This document shows, piece by piece, positions 51,655 through 62,870 of a stretch of DNA of 64,000 nt. The notes under the pieces are model-generated. The model searched no databases. It was not told where the DNA came from and saw only the letters and a program-made list of their open reading frames with translations. The DNA comes from Henricia sp. BOLD:AAB3569 (taxonomy: Eukaryota; Echinodermata; Asteroidea; Spinulosida; Echinasteridae), in contig JBBELK010000928.1 of the NCBI GenBank assembly GCA_037783545.1, positions 310,001 to 374,000 on the forward strand, given 5' to 3'. Numbering within the stretch: the first letter of the stretch is position 1; each line of letters opens with the position of its first letter. The translations under genes were made by a program, and so were the position numbers.

Positions 51655-52590
51655 TACGTCTTTCAAGTGGCCCTTAGTTTGAAAGTGATAAAGAGGTATT
51701 GAGATAGGGTCAATGGTGTTATTATCAGAGGCCCTTAAAGGAGTGTGACCAGATCACTTTTTTTTACCCATAACTCCCCGGGACTTACCTTATCGGTCAT
51801 GAGATTTTTATATCATAACATCCGTTATATTTTTCTGATTACGAAACTGAAACTCCCGCGCTTCTAGGCCGCATATTTCCGAGGATATCGTCGAAAATCC
51901 ACCGATTATTTGTAAACTAATTTTCCAGTATCAACGTTTATCCGCTGAAAGCCGACTCGATAGTTTTGTTCAATTTTTTACTGGAAATTGCGAATGTTTT
52001 CGGGTTTTTGGGACATGGGAGGTGTGTATGGAGTTACTTGATAATATTGGTAAGTTACATCGAAAACTATTTTCCAGAAACTCTGGTCACGCTCCTTTAA
52101 GCTTTCCAGAAATATAAGTGATGGCGTCATTGTACAGACTAGCGCCCTCTAGCGACAAGATGATGACGTATTTAAATATTAAAAAATCAACCGTTTGACC
52201 TACGATTTTGATTCCTTCGGCATATACGATCACTAACAAATGTCTTTGAGATACGCACATGGCTTGACCTTTGACCTTGTTTCCTATTGGTCAAACACAT
52301 TTTGCCTTGCCATTTGAAAGTGATACAAGATATCTGGATGGGGTCAACCGTGTTACACTTCGACTAAGGTGGGGTATCTAACAAATATGACGATGACCTT
52401 TGACCTTGCTCACTTCTGGTCGAACCCGGAAGTGGCTCTTAGTGTGAAAATGGTAGAGGGTATAAATATGAGGCCAAGGGTGTTAATGTCAGAGGCCCTC
52501 AAGCTTTCCAAAATATGAGTGATGACGTCATTGTATAAAATAGTGCCCTCTAGGGACAAGATGATTAAATAGTTAAATATAACAATATAG
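51655..52590 (+). repeat. Direct duplication interrupted by TTAA MITE
   Basis: Left copy 51665..51735 plus 52100..52185 and right copy 52430..52580 share GTGGCCCTTAGTTTGAAAGT-like, GGTCAATGGTGTTA-like, AGAGGCCCT and GCGCCCTCTAGCGACAAGAT-like blocks. The left copy is split at GGCCC|TTAA. Confidence 0.75.
51735..52100. mobile_element. TTAA MITE with GTGACCAGA ends, copy B
   Basis: TTAAAGGAGTGTGACCAGAT and TCTGGTCACGCTCCTTTAA. Same family as 23137..23432, 366 bp. Confidence 0.85.
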
Positions 52591-55300
52591 GTGATAATAG
52601 GTCGTATCGAACACCAGACATGTTCATAAAAAGGAGGGGAACAGCCATGTGTTCGTTGTCAAGAACGAACACAGGTCTAGTTTTCATACTGTTGTTAAAA
52701 TTTGTAGTCTGTGTAGGATGCGTTTCAAAACCCCGAATGTGCAAGGGATTTTATGACGAGACATAGAAAGCTTCATATTGTGCAGTTCCGGAGCGTCTTA
52801 ATATTTGTTATCGGATAAAATGAGGTTTTCAACCGTTTAATTTTACACAAGGGTCTTGTACGACGTTTCATTATAAGGCATATAATAAACGCCACGAACA
52901 CAAATACAAAGACGAACGCAACAGACGTTAACATATACATTGTATTTGTTTTAGCTTTGCGACATACAGCAGCCGTATACTGACAGTGACAAGATGGGTG
53001 AAACTGCGTTGCTGCATTTTGGGCATGTATAAAATAAACACGGATATGGATAATACGCGGAGAAGATCATAAGCTACACATTAATATGCCTTGTTTCTTT
53101 TTTATACATTATATTTAAAACCACCAAACCGGAAAAAATACAGTGTATAAAGTAAACCAATATGGCCGCCAAGAAACGATACGTTCTACCAGGAATGTAC
53201 TACGTATTACGTTTAACTGTGTCAAAAAAACAACAATATAGCTTTGTAAAATATTCGTTTTCCGGTCTGTCTGAGGTCCTAGTCAGGTCTGTCTAGTCTC
53301 TGTTCGTGTTTGTCTATGTTTCGGTCCATACAGTGCATGGCGTTGTTTAGTTAATTGGGTAAATTCTCGTTCAGTTCAGTCGTCCGTTCGGTGTGCCCGT
53401 TGCTGGTCGAAGCACTGAGTCTGCGTTAACTTGCAGATTTGCAATAATGTTTGCACCCATACACACAATCTCCAGTCGTAAGTTTTCGCATTACAAACTG
53501 CGTTTTCAAAACAAATGGCGTTTTATTCGGCTTTGTATTTGTTTACCTTTTTAAATTTTTTAATTACTTTTTTTGTGTCCGATCGGAGACAAACGAATGC
53601 AAACATACACGAGGAATACCGGTACGTATTAAGTTGTTTAGTCAATGTCTCGAGTCACTGTCTCGAGTCAACAACAAGCCTTTTCACAATTATAACGCGC
53701 ATGTGCAAGACGTTTTGAGCTTAATGGGTGCGTTCGTTTGGATTGCACGCGTCGACGGCGACTTCATCCTCGTTCCCATGGTCTCCTTAATTGACACTAC
53801 TTTGTAAAACCTTGAAACTACTTGGAAAACCTAATCGAAAACAGTACTATGAAAGTGGATAACGGCGAACAATTAACGTGTGTATAATACTGTAGCCTAT
53901 GTTCCCCGTAACCATAGTGAAGCCATTATCTGCGCACGCGTATAAGTAAAATTGCGAGAAGGCTTATCGGACGGTGCGTTGTTGAATGTCTTCCGACATA
54001 TATGTTCCCAACCCAGTCATGTCGTCATGTCACACATATGGCGTCTGTTCTCGTTTTACGCGGTCGGTTATTTAATTCCATACATGGAGAAAGACATAAT
54101 ACCATTTTTGTATAAAGTATACAAAACTGCACTTTTCATTCAAGAAACTATTGTAAAATGCTGTGATTATTCATACACCATTTCGACTAAAAATTGTAAA
54201 ATTTTGTTCGGCATTTCCACCCGTAAAGCGAATATATATTAGTATACATAATACCCACGTTCCACCGTACATTACAAACGTCAATTCTTTTCGCTTTATT
54301 TTGATTATAATTATTATTTATTTATTTATTTTTTTTTTACAATACTTTCGTATATTTCTTTAAACATGTGCATAGGTTTTGAGAATTCTTTAAAAGAGAA
54401 CAAGAATAAAACGATGGAAGATGCAAAAATCTCGCCCTGTACAGCCTCTATATATAACCATATTAATAATACTTTTACAGTAGTCTAAAACAAGATGAAG
54501 AATATGAGACTTGGATACATGCTTATTACCAATCAATTGGAGTCTTTGGTTAGTAAATACAGTAGCTACACGAATTGAAATTTTATTCACCGGTAACGGG
54601 AGAAAGATTCCAAACTGCGGGAAGTTTTTAGAGAGTAAAGTTTAACATAGATTACTTTTTTTTAGAAACCACCGCTTATTACATTTTGTTTGGTTTGTTC
54701 GATGAAAACCGAAAACAAAATAAAACTGATAAACAGCGGAAAGAAGGATAAAAAACAGCGATGCCAATAATTTTGATGTCTTCATCGACTTTGCTTTTAA
54801 AAAAAATGGACTGAAACAGGCTTAAAACGATAAGAAAACCATAGGATAACACAAAATAACACGTATGTACACATTTAAAAAGTGGTGGATGAAGTACAGA
54901 GAAAAATCCTGGTGTTCACATTATGTGTGCGGAAAACGGTAATGTAGGCTCCATTTTTATACTCAGAATGTGTTCAAGACCATCAAACAGAGAATATAAA
55001 TGTTCGGATTATGTGGTTATGGGTTACGGTTATTGAATTTAATGAAAAATGCAGCCTGTGTAACGATTTAAGTTCACCATGGTTCGGCCACAGACCAGAC
55101 TGCACTCCGCTGGATCTGAACCACCTTTCCTTGTTACCGGTTGTGATTGGCTTGTGGAATTCAGTTCTCTGCGTTGTTGAAAAGCAAAGCACCACTCTGA
55201 TTGGCTGGAACGATTCAACCTACTGCCAATTTAAACGCAATCTCATTGGTCGAAATATTTAACGTGACAACCTGGTACTTTACCATCCCGACAGCACGTA
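52591..55300. other. Repeat-poor region downstream of SK channel exon
   Basis: AT-rich, few repeats, no recognised coding region. It might contain long 3' UTR or another gene's UTR; the sequence alone cannot tell. Confidence 0.3.
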
Positions 55301-55446
55301 TAGAGCCTTTGCACGGCGGCCATGACAGGGGGCAGTCACATTGTCACCGTGTGTCATACGTGAGTAGGTGCTTTGTGGTTTTATTGTTACATCATTTAAA
55401 TAAGAAAACCTGCCCCCTGTCATGGCCGCTGGTGCAGAAGCTCTAT
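55301..55446. mobile_element. TAGAGC MITE, copy B (146 bp)
   Basis: TAGAGCCTTTGCACGGCGGC and GCCGCTGGTGCAGAAGCTCTA. Shares almost all of its sequence with 4809..4953, 50 kb away. Confidence 0.88.
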
Positions 55447-55596
55447 AGGTCACCAGGGAAGAAAGTCGGCAGCGGTTGAAGATGGGTGGTAGAGTTAAAA
55501 ATACAGGAGCATTTGCACAATACCCGGCAACTCAAAAATAACCATATTGGACATGCTTCGTTTTCCACCGACTGGTTCTCGAACCGCATATATCAT

Positions 55597-55602
55597 TTTA
55601 TT
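55597..55602 (-). promoter_or_regulatory. Possible polyadenylation signal AATAAA
   Basis: AATAAA on the minus strand 320 bases past the TAA/TAG of the SK channel exon. It could end that transcript. Confidence 0.4.
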
Positions 55603-55922
55603 AAACAATCTTCTGAAGCCACGAAATCTGCCAAATGCTACTTGGAACGGGAGTTGTGGGGTATTCTGCAATTGTGAACTGTAGGAGAACCCTTTTTGCA
55701 AACTGACACACGGCGCTTGCTGACATTGGGACGAATTTGGAGCCGCACAAGACAGCAAAAGGCGGCGAGTCGGTTCGCGAAAACAGTGCCGAATTTTTCA
55801 CAAACACAGAATGGGTTTTCGAACTGGTACAAAAATACATGTAGGGCCTACGTGATGAAGTTTGTACCGTTTTCCGCAAGCACGGAAACTCGACTTTCTC
55901 GGTAAACATCACGGTCGGTGGA

Positions 55923-56489
55923 CTAGCAGTATGTGTTTGGGATTCTACTGTTGCTAACATCGGGGCTGCTGTAGGCACGAGACCGCTCCACTTCGCATTC
56001 CTGGTTTCGTCTCGAGGCCGGAGACTCCTCAAACGATGCCGAGGCCCCCTGTGCCGGGTACGAACGGAGCCGAAGGTGCTTCGGCGGTTCAGAAACCCCT
56101 GAGTTCTCGTGTGTGACCTCCAGCATGAACGGGTTGCCCGAACTGAGGTGCACTTGAGGCGGGCTCTCCTCAACTGTTTTCTGCAGCTGTAATACCGGTC
56201 TTCTCTGCTGCTGTTGTTGCTGTTGCTGCTTCTCTTGTTGTTGTTGTTGCTGTTGTTGTAACTGCTGCTGTTCAACTTGCTGTTTTTGCTGTTGTAGCAG
56301 CACAAACTGTTGTTGCGACTGCAGCATTTGTTGCTGAGCATTTTCTAGGAATGAGTTCAGTATCTGGGGTAATTCCTCCAGAGTGGTCTGTAAGCGTTCG
56401 ATTTTTTGTTCCAGTCTCGACACCCGTTCGTCGATTCCGGTCCGCGACGCGTGCATATCGGACACCATCTCAAACATGATGTTTTGCGT
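55923..56489 (-). CDS. SK-type calcium-activated potassium channel, last exon
   Basis: Acceptor CTCTCTGATAG then 188 codons and stop. It opens TQNIMFEMVSDM, which matches the LAKTQNIMYDMISDL segment just after the calmodulin-binding domain of KCNN/SK channels. It continues as a coiled coil with heptads (ERVSRLEQKIERLQTTLEEL). From residue 52 of the exon a Q-rich run follows (31 Gln in 44 residues, 56205..56336), then a Ser/Pro/Arg-rich tail. By family knowledge SK channels are tetrameric membrane channels opened by calcium-calmodulin; this part is the cytosolic C-terminus used in assembly. Membrane segments, pore and calmodulin-binding exons are not seen in the remaining 7.5 kb upstream, so they lie outside or in undetected exons. 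Confidence 0.83.
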   Translation of the reverse strand, partial: TQNIMFEMVSDMHASRTGIDERVSRLEQKIERLQTTLEELPQILNSFLENAQQQMLQSQQQFVLLQQQKQQVEQQQLQQQQQQQQEKQQQQQQQQRRPVLQLQKTVEESPPQVHLSSGNPFMLEVTHENSGVSEPPKHLRLRSYPAQGASASFEESPASRRNQECEVERSRAYSSPDVSNSRIPNTYC

Positions 56490-57215
56490 CTATCAGAGAG
56501 AATAAAAAGAAGGGAAATTTTCAAAACCAATTAGCAGTTTCCTTGCAAAAGTTTGCAATGTTGTATAAACCCAACTGTCGGAAGTACACTCTATAACAGG
56601 TAGTTGTATAATAGAGTTAAATAACATTTCCTGGCTTGTTAAAAGGGTAAAAGTTTGAACCGAATAGAGGATCTAATGGGTTATGGCTAAGTATTAATGT
56701 ATACAGACGTTCAGGATACTTTCCTGTGTTACGTATTATTCTTGAATACTTGGACCAAGACCCGTCGTGAACAAATGAGCTAATATAATGGTTAACACTG
56801 AGATCAAGTGTACAAAGTCTATGGAACATTACAGGTCTAAAAACATATTTCTTTATCAGCTTAACACGTCTGTGGTTGTCAGATGTGGTTGTCAATCTAA
56901 CACGCACTTTCATGAAGGATACGTTGGATTGGGTTCCTGGGTTGGGGCAAGATTGACCTCATTCGGGATCCCTGACCGATAATGCTCGACCCGATCATCT
57001 CAAGGTAAGAGCCGAATCGAGGAAGAATCGATCGCACCCAGCGCCGACTGCCAATTTTTTTGCATAATTTTTTTTTATGAAAGGATTCAAATTGTGGTCC
57101 GGCCCTTTTTAAAACAGAGCTGGCAATGCATCAATCATATTTGCCCCTAAATACTTCGTTGAAGTGTTGAACGAATACGGGAACTATATTTCATTTGCAC
57201 AGAACAGACTACTAA
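56490..57215. other. Upstream intron of SK channel gene
   Basis: No further exon recognised. Low-complexity T runs at 57050..57080. Confidence 0.3.
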
Positions 57216-57217
57216 AG

Positions 57218-57358
57218 TGTGACGTCGGTTACCACGGTAACTGGGTCTAAACATTTGCTGGTAATCTGAAAAGTTCATTGCTAAAGCGCAGGAAAACAGT
57301 TCACTAGTTTCAGTGTAGACCCAGTAACATTGGCAACACACAAAGGGTGACGTTTTGA
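57218..57358. mobile_element. GTGACG/GGTCTACACT MITE, copy C
   Basis: Left GTGTGACGTCGGTTACCACG, right AACATTGGCAACACACAAAG + GGTGACG. Shares TAAACATT(T/C)GCTGGTAATC and TTGCTAAAGCGCAGG with 31340..31475. It abuts MITE family 1 copy B. Confidence 0.6.
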
Positions 57359-57359
57359 C

Positions 57360-57900
57360 TTAAAGGCCCTGTAGATGATCTGTTTTTGAGCGATTCTGCG
57401 AATAAAACCATTATAAATCAAAAGAAAGACATCAACAAACTCATCCGAAGAAATTGCAGCTTTGTCAAATGTACCACGTTTAAAAAACCCATGAAAATCC
57501 ATATGCGTTTTCCTGGTCTTGGCGGGGTGTTTCAAATATTCGTTCTCAGTTGATCGGGTACTATGTGGCTTGCGTCATGCACTCTGTGGCGCACATCATA
57601 TACTGCGCGTGCGCGGCGCGCGATCCATAAAAATGCATCGCGTTGGAACACGCACACGCAGTACACAGCACCCATGCATTTTGGACCGCGTAGATGCGAA
57701 CCAAAAATAAGTAAATCGTTTGCAAACGATCTAAATAATTTCATCTTTACGGATTATTTTCTGGTAAAATTATATCATTTTGAGCGGAAACCTTTCATTG
57801 GGTAGTTGCTATTAATTCAATCTTATACTTTCAGAACTTTTCCCCTGTAAACTCGTCGATTAATTTTGGGGTCATTGCAAATGATCCACTGGGCCTTTAA
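57360..57900. mobile_element. TTAA-flanked MITE family 1, copy B (541 bp)
   Basis: Same ends and body as 1338..1867, same orientation, a few substitutions and small indels (for example ACATACTGC against ACATCATATACTGC). Confidence 0.85.
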
Positions 57901-57929
57901 GTACTTTATTGTGACTATAGAAGGTACTC

Positions 57930-57980
57930 AAGGGGGCTGTTTTCGCGACCATAAGCAGAAACACGTTTCTGACGTAATTC
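57930..57980. repeat. Half copy of TTTCGCGACCATAA foldback
   Basis: GTTTTCGCGACCATAAGCAG then AAACACGTTTCTGACGTAAT, matching the arms of 58864..59009. Only one arm is present. Confidence 0.6.
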
Positions 57981-58863
57981 TTGAGACTAAGATGCAGAGA
58001 CAATCCAAGGGAATAACTTTTAATTAAAATTAAAAACAGAGTACTAGGGTTAAAGATTACATACATTCCACGAGACAGGCTGTGGATTACACTGTGAAGG
58101 CTTCACAGAAAGAAAAAACCAAACAAACAAATTATGTAAACAAACTGCCGAAATCGGCTTCAGAAAAACGAAGTTAGTCTGGATTAGACAAGCCAAAATG
58201 AATGGCGCATGCACGAGATAAATACTGAATCATACGAAATCTACATGCACAATATTTATAATGACAGAAAAGAATCACTACTGTAAAAATCGAATATATC
58301 ACCTTATGAAAGAAAGAAAAGCAACTAGTTTAAATACAGTCGTGTCTGAATACAAAATACAGAACGTCAATGACAGGTTGGTTTGACCGAAAAACAACAA
58401 GAAAACAAGAAACTTGATAATTGAAGAAATGGCCAACAAGGCACACACATGTAGGACCGCCATTTTTTTAAACGTAACTCGCCAACATCACGTTTTATTT
58501 CGGACTCATGACGTCATACAGTACAACACTCAGTGCAACAGTTGCCAGAGATGTATAAAGAACTTACCACTCGCTACATGACTTTGTATACACGAATCCG
58601 GTAACTAAGGACTCCTACCCTGTGCGTCCGCCATGACTGGGGGAAATCCAGTGCAATGAAGTGTGCGCCATGTGTTGTTGTTAAAATTGAATACTGCACA
58701 ACGCGCCCCCTTTGTGTGCACAGGCTTCAACAAAGAATGCGCAAATTGTTCGAAGTGATAACATAATGTAACGTACAGTTCATGACACTGGTTGGCCCCA
58801 GTTATGGCGGACATACAGAGAACAGGTCCTCGGCTCTCGGATTGGTGTATACAAAAAGGAACA

Positions 58864-59009
58864 TGCTTTCGCGGTCATAACCAGAAACATGTTTCTGACG
58901 TATTACCTCTTCAACCAATCAACGCCTTTGGTTGCCGACGACCAAAGCTGACCATTGGTTAAAGCCGCAGTTACGTCAGAAACATGTCTCTGGTTATGGT
59001 TGCGAAAAC
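58864..59009. mobile_element. Foldback MITE, TTTCGCGGTCATAACCAGAA arms
   Basis: Left TTTCGCGGTCATAACCAGAA + ACATGTTTCTGACGTA; right TACGTCAGAAACATGTCTCTGG + TTATGGTTGCGAAA; the centre also pairs (CAACCAATCAACGCC..ACCATTGGTTAAAG). Confidence 0.82.
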
Positions 59010-59258
59010 AGGCCTTAGATGTTTGGTAGTTTTGGTACTGCAAAATCAGAAATTAATGAAGCACATGTAATGTAACGGCAAACACATGCTAACGCACATT
59101 TTAACTTGCACTCATCAAAGCATTACATACGTTTGGCGGAAGAATCAATAAAAAAAACATTACAGCGCAAATTAAAGAGCGCTGATTGGTGTGTAGAAAG
59201 AAGCACACTGCAGCGCATGCGCCGGCTAGACTGGACGAGGTTCTATGCAGAAATAGAC

Positions 59259-59419
59259 CTAAGGGCGAGTTTGTTTCACGACAGATCCGAATCCAGATCC
59301 CGAGTTTAATACCGCGCATCAGAAACAAACGAAACTGCTCTCAACTAGGAATTCAAGTCACGTGAATTGGAGCTGCGCAGATCTGAATCTGGATCCGTCC
59401 GAAACAAACTCGCCCTAAG
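59259..59419. mobile_element. MITE with CTAAGGGCGAGTTTGTTTC ends
   Basis: Left CTAAGGGCGAGTTTGTTTC and right GAAACAAACTCGCCCTAAG are perfect inverted repeats; AGATCCGAATCCAGATCC / AGATCTGAATCTGGATCC lie inside. Confidence 0.88.
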
Positions 59420-59869
59420 ACATATGAAATGACGTCATAATAACCTGTGCAATTTCTAACAGCCCTGGAAACCGGGGTATGTTGTGTTTGTCGATATTGC
59501 ACGGGTTTTGTGAAATGAATGTACGCAGGCTCGAGCATGCGCAGATGCATGGCGCTTATTGTCCCTGACATGCACCCAACATTTCACAGCAACACACCTC
59601 ACATTTTTGGGTTTCATTTGTAATGCTGCCATCTACTAGTCGACAAAAAGGCTATACTGTTTTTTGTCAACAATTATTCTAGTACTAAGACGAATTCATG
59701 GCTGTTTTGACTCGCTAGCAATTATATCACCAACGGATCTAACTAGACTGTCATGTGTCATTATCCATCACTAAACAGTCGTTGACAGGTCACGTGGGTG
59801 ACATTCCGTAGTACGCGTCGGCCATTTGTCTGTCAAAAATGTGCCCTGAAGATAGAAGAATGATACTGG

Positions 59870-60519
59870 GTACTATATGTTATGGAATAATACCAATATT
59901 AATGCGAGTCATAAAAGTAGACTTTCTAAATGCTTAGACCGTAGGCTGAAGGATGTTGCAAACCAGAAATGGGAAAGTGATTTATCAAGTAACAGACTTT
60001 GCTCGTTTTTTAGAATTATTAAAACAGATTTATGCCTTGAAAATTATCTTATCAAACTAAATAACTCTTGTAAAACAGTGCTTACCCGTTTTCGAACAGG
60101 TAACCATCATCTCCCGTATACTGAGACTCGTTATGTAGCTAATTCTTCAGTAGTCAACATTTGCCCATTAGGCCTATGTAACAGCAATGTTAACTGTGAT
60201 GAATTTCATTATGTTCTTGTTTGTCCGTCTCTTACTCACGAAAGATCCACCCTGATCAAGAGAGTTTATTGGACTAAACCAAATCCTGACAAACTGGGAC
60301 TTCTGTTCAATGTACGCAGCTCAAATCAACTATGTAACTTAGCTAAATGTATTAAGATGATTATGTCAAAATTTAATTAATTAACTGTTTATTTGTATAA
60401 TGCCTGTAACACACTTTAGTTTATTTTTCTTACCTGTCTGTAATTTATTGGCTCTCATACCCCCTTTTGTGGGGTCGAAGAGATGAATAAACCATTCAAC
60501 CATTCAACCATTCAACCAC
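59870..60519 (+). mobile_element. LINE 3' fragment with octamer tail
   Basis: 5'-truncated non-LTR retrotransposon: an RT C-terminal frame, a 3' UTR ending GGGGTCGAAGAGATGAATAA, then (ACCATTCA)n units at 60488..60519 as the tail. Confidence 0.82.
59877..60380 (+). pseudogene. LINE reverse transcriptase C-terminal fragment
   Basis: 167 codons: RLKDVANQKWESDLSSN, VLTRFRTGNHHLPYTETRY, then CPLGLCNSNVNCDEFHYVLV and a following Cys-Pro. This is the L.RFR.GNH.LP...(R)W and C..C....D..H....C arrangement at the end of Jockey/CR1-type RT proteins. The frame is open but the catalytic RT is absent. Confidence 0.8.
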
Positions 60520-60947
60520 GTGGTGTTTGAAATTATTATGGTGCTGTCTGTGAAAGTGACCAAAGAATTATACATGTGTCCGAATTCGCTAATCTCAGAC
60601 GGCCGCTGCATTATTCCCTCGCTTGGTTTGAATTTCCAACATTTTGTTAGCAAGACGGTCCAAATGTTACCTGCAAGAAAAAGACCAGGCATGGTCTTAT
60701 CCCCATCTAGTTAACACAATCACAATGCAAAATGTATAGACACTCTATTGAACAAAACACGAAGGGAAGCACACGCTATCTATGCACTAATATCCATGCA
60801 GACAACATGCTACCACTAGCGTTGACTCAGTGTCGTAATGTGTATGCAATAGACATGCTTTGACGTCTGGTAAAGCTGGTCTACACTACGCAATGTGCAA
60901 TACTGGTACCCGGGGAGAGCCAGCGAATGTGGTAATGGGATATTTTT

Positions 60948-61080
60948 TGAGACACTTGGTGGCAGCAAACAAACCAGTCTTTTCCATTGCTACATCATAT
61001 TGAGCATGCGCACTTTAGCTCAAACGTGAGGTAAACAGTGGAAAAGGGTCGGTTTGTTTGCTGCCACCACGCGTTTCAAA
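60948..61080. mobile_element. MITE related to GTGGCAGCAAACAA hairpin
   Basis: Arms GACACTTGGTGGCAGCAAAC + AAACCAGTCTTTTCCA and TGGAAAAGGGTCGGTTTGTT + TGCTGCCACCACGC. Longer centre than 48928..49016. Confidence 0.75.
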
Positions 61081-62640
61081 CGTTTCCCACTGAGCTGCTT
61101 TCTCGACAAGAGGTGGCGCTTCGCACAGAGAATGATGCTTTTGATTACATGATAAAAAAATGAGCGTGCTCGCAAATTTTTAGCAACTTGCTTCAAGTTG
61201 TTAATTTCATACAAGAAGGCATCATCTTGAAGGAAAAAACACGTGGTGCTTTGTTGCCATTGATATCAACACTTCAAGCAATGTTTTTCTTGTCAACTTA
61301 TGAGGTAACATTTTGGGACATTGCGAATGATACATTGGATCTCTCAAGCAACCTTTGCGTATTGAATATTATGCAGCCATCTTTGAATAAAAACGGCGGA
61401 GACCACACCAACTTTCTACCAAAAACCGAATCGGGCGAATTAAGATATACTGCATACACATTAAGGCCCCGCAGTCACCCAGTGGCAAAAAGAGATGGTG
61501 TGCGGCCGTAGAGGGCGTTTTGACGTCAATTGTATGTACAGGAATACCTACATGTATGTACAACACCGGAGGTTTGGACGTGTACATGGCCATTTCTGCC
61601 CGGGAAGCGCGTACAAGTAATGGCTGCAGAGAAGGGCGGGAGCGTGGTGAAATAAAAGTAAATATCGTTGAGAAAAGAGCGTCCATCAAAATGCACATGG
61701 GGATTAGGAATAGATAGAACGACAGAGAAGTGAGGCGGCGGATTAATATTCATTCACACGTCGTTGTGAGTGTATCGATGTGTTTTTTAAAAGACAACTG
61801 ACAAAGTAGTGTGCAGTGTATATCCCAGAAATTTTAGATTTAAAAAAAAATTGTTGGTGATAGACCACCAAGAGCCTCAAGCCAGAGAGCAGCATCGGGG
61901 TTAAAGGTCAGACGACCAGCCATAGATACAACTTTTGGTATTTTTTTTCCTTCACATTTAGCAAATTTGGTTCTCCCCTTTTAAAACGGCGTCTACTCGA
62001 GCTTTTCTTCCAAAGTGAAGGTGCTGAACGTGCAGTGCAAATGATTTGAATGTGTTGCATGCATTAAAAAGGAATAATGTGAATGGGCCTCCCGGTTGAA
62101 TCGTGCAAAGAATGAGACAGTGTGAAAGCAACAGGTGAATTCTGCGAATTTTGAGTAGAATTTTATAAAAAAAATTCATTTATACTGGGAAAAAATTAAA
62201 CTGCAGAGACAATGGGGCGTAATGATTGTTTAATGACTTGATGAACTGGGAACATTAAAACGTTTATGCTGGTTCTGAATTTGTGCTTTTTTATGCGTCA
62301 AAATGTCGTCACATTTTTTTATAAAGTCCCGGGAAACCAGGAGAAGAGGAACAAGTGAGTTAAGAGTTTTTTCTTCTTCATAAACTAAATGTGGATTTCG
62401 CCAGACAAGTATCGACCCCACTTTTGAAGGCAAAGCATGCGGAGCAAAGATAGGGCAATTTTGCGGTGAAAATGTGGACAGGAGTTTTAAAAAAATATAT
62501 AGCCGAGAAAATTTTGGACCAGATGGTGCTCCCTAAACGCCCAGAGCTCGAAGTGGCCATTTACAACATCCAACACCAACACAACCCTACGCCATGTACA
62601 CGTACACACAAAACAACGAACACCTTCACCTCTTAGGCTG
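61081..62640. other. Stretch without a recognised gene
   Basis: Several frames of 60-110 codons on both strands, none with a domain I recognise. No inverted-repeat element stands out. Confidence 0.3.
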
Positions 62641-62651
62641 AAAAAGGAAGA

Positions 62652-62870
62652 CAACGGATCTGATTCCGGATCTAATACCGGATCTGAATCTGGATTTAAA
62701 ATCTGATCAGATTCTGGATCCCAATCCTGATCTTAATCCGGACCCAATTATGATTCCAATCCAGACCCCGGTCCCAATCCAGATCCCAATCCGGATCCCA
62801 AAACATGATTCCAATCCCAATCCGATCGCAATCCAGATCGCAATCCGGATCACATTCACAATACAGATAT
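62652..62870 (+). repeat. Degenerate CCGGATC/CCAATC satellite
   Basis: Continuous 6/12-bp units built on CCAATCCGGATC, CCAATCCAGATC and GATTCCGGATCTAAT. A minus-strand frame of alternating Ile/Asp/Trp/Gly is a by-product. Confidence 0.85.

Noticed and set aside
53451..53807. 118-codon plus-strand frame
   Set aside because: AT-rich, hydrophobic by composition, no domain, and splice signals not convincing.
56617..56913. 98-codon minus-strand frame as a further SK channel exon
   Set aside because: It does not match calmodulin-binding, pore or membrane segments of KCNN channels; left unassigned.
61369..61698. 109-codon minus-strand frame
   Set aside because: Overlaps other frames of equal quality; no domain and no splice support.
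62230..62560. Minus-strand frames that look somewhat protein-like (WRNPHLVYEEEKTL)
   Set aside because: No domain recognised, frames overlap out of register, and no repeat copy or splice support found. A blastx search would settle it.
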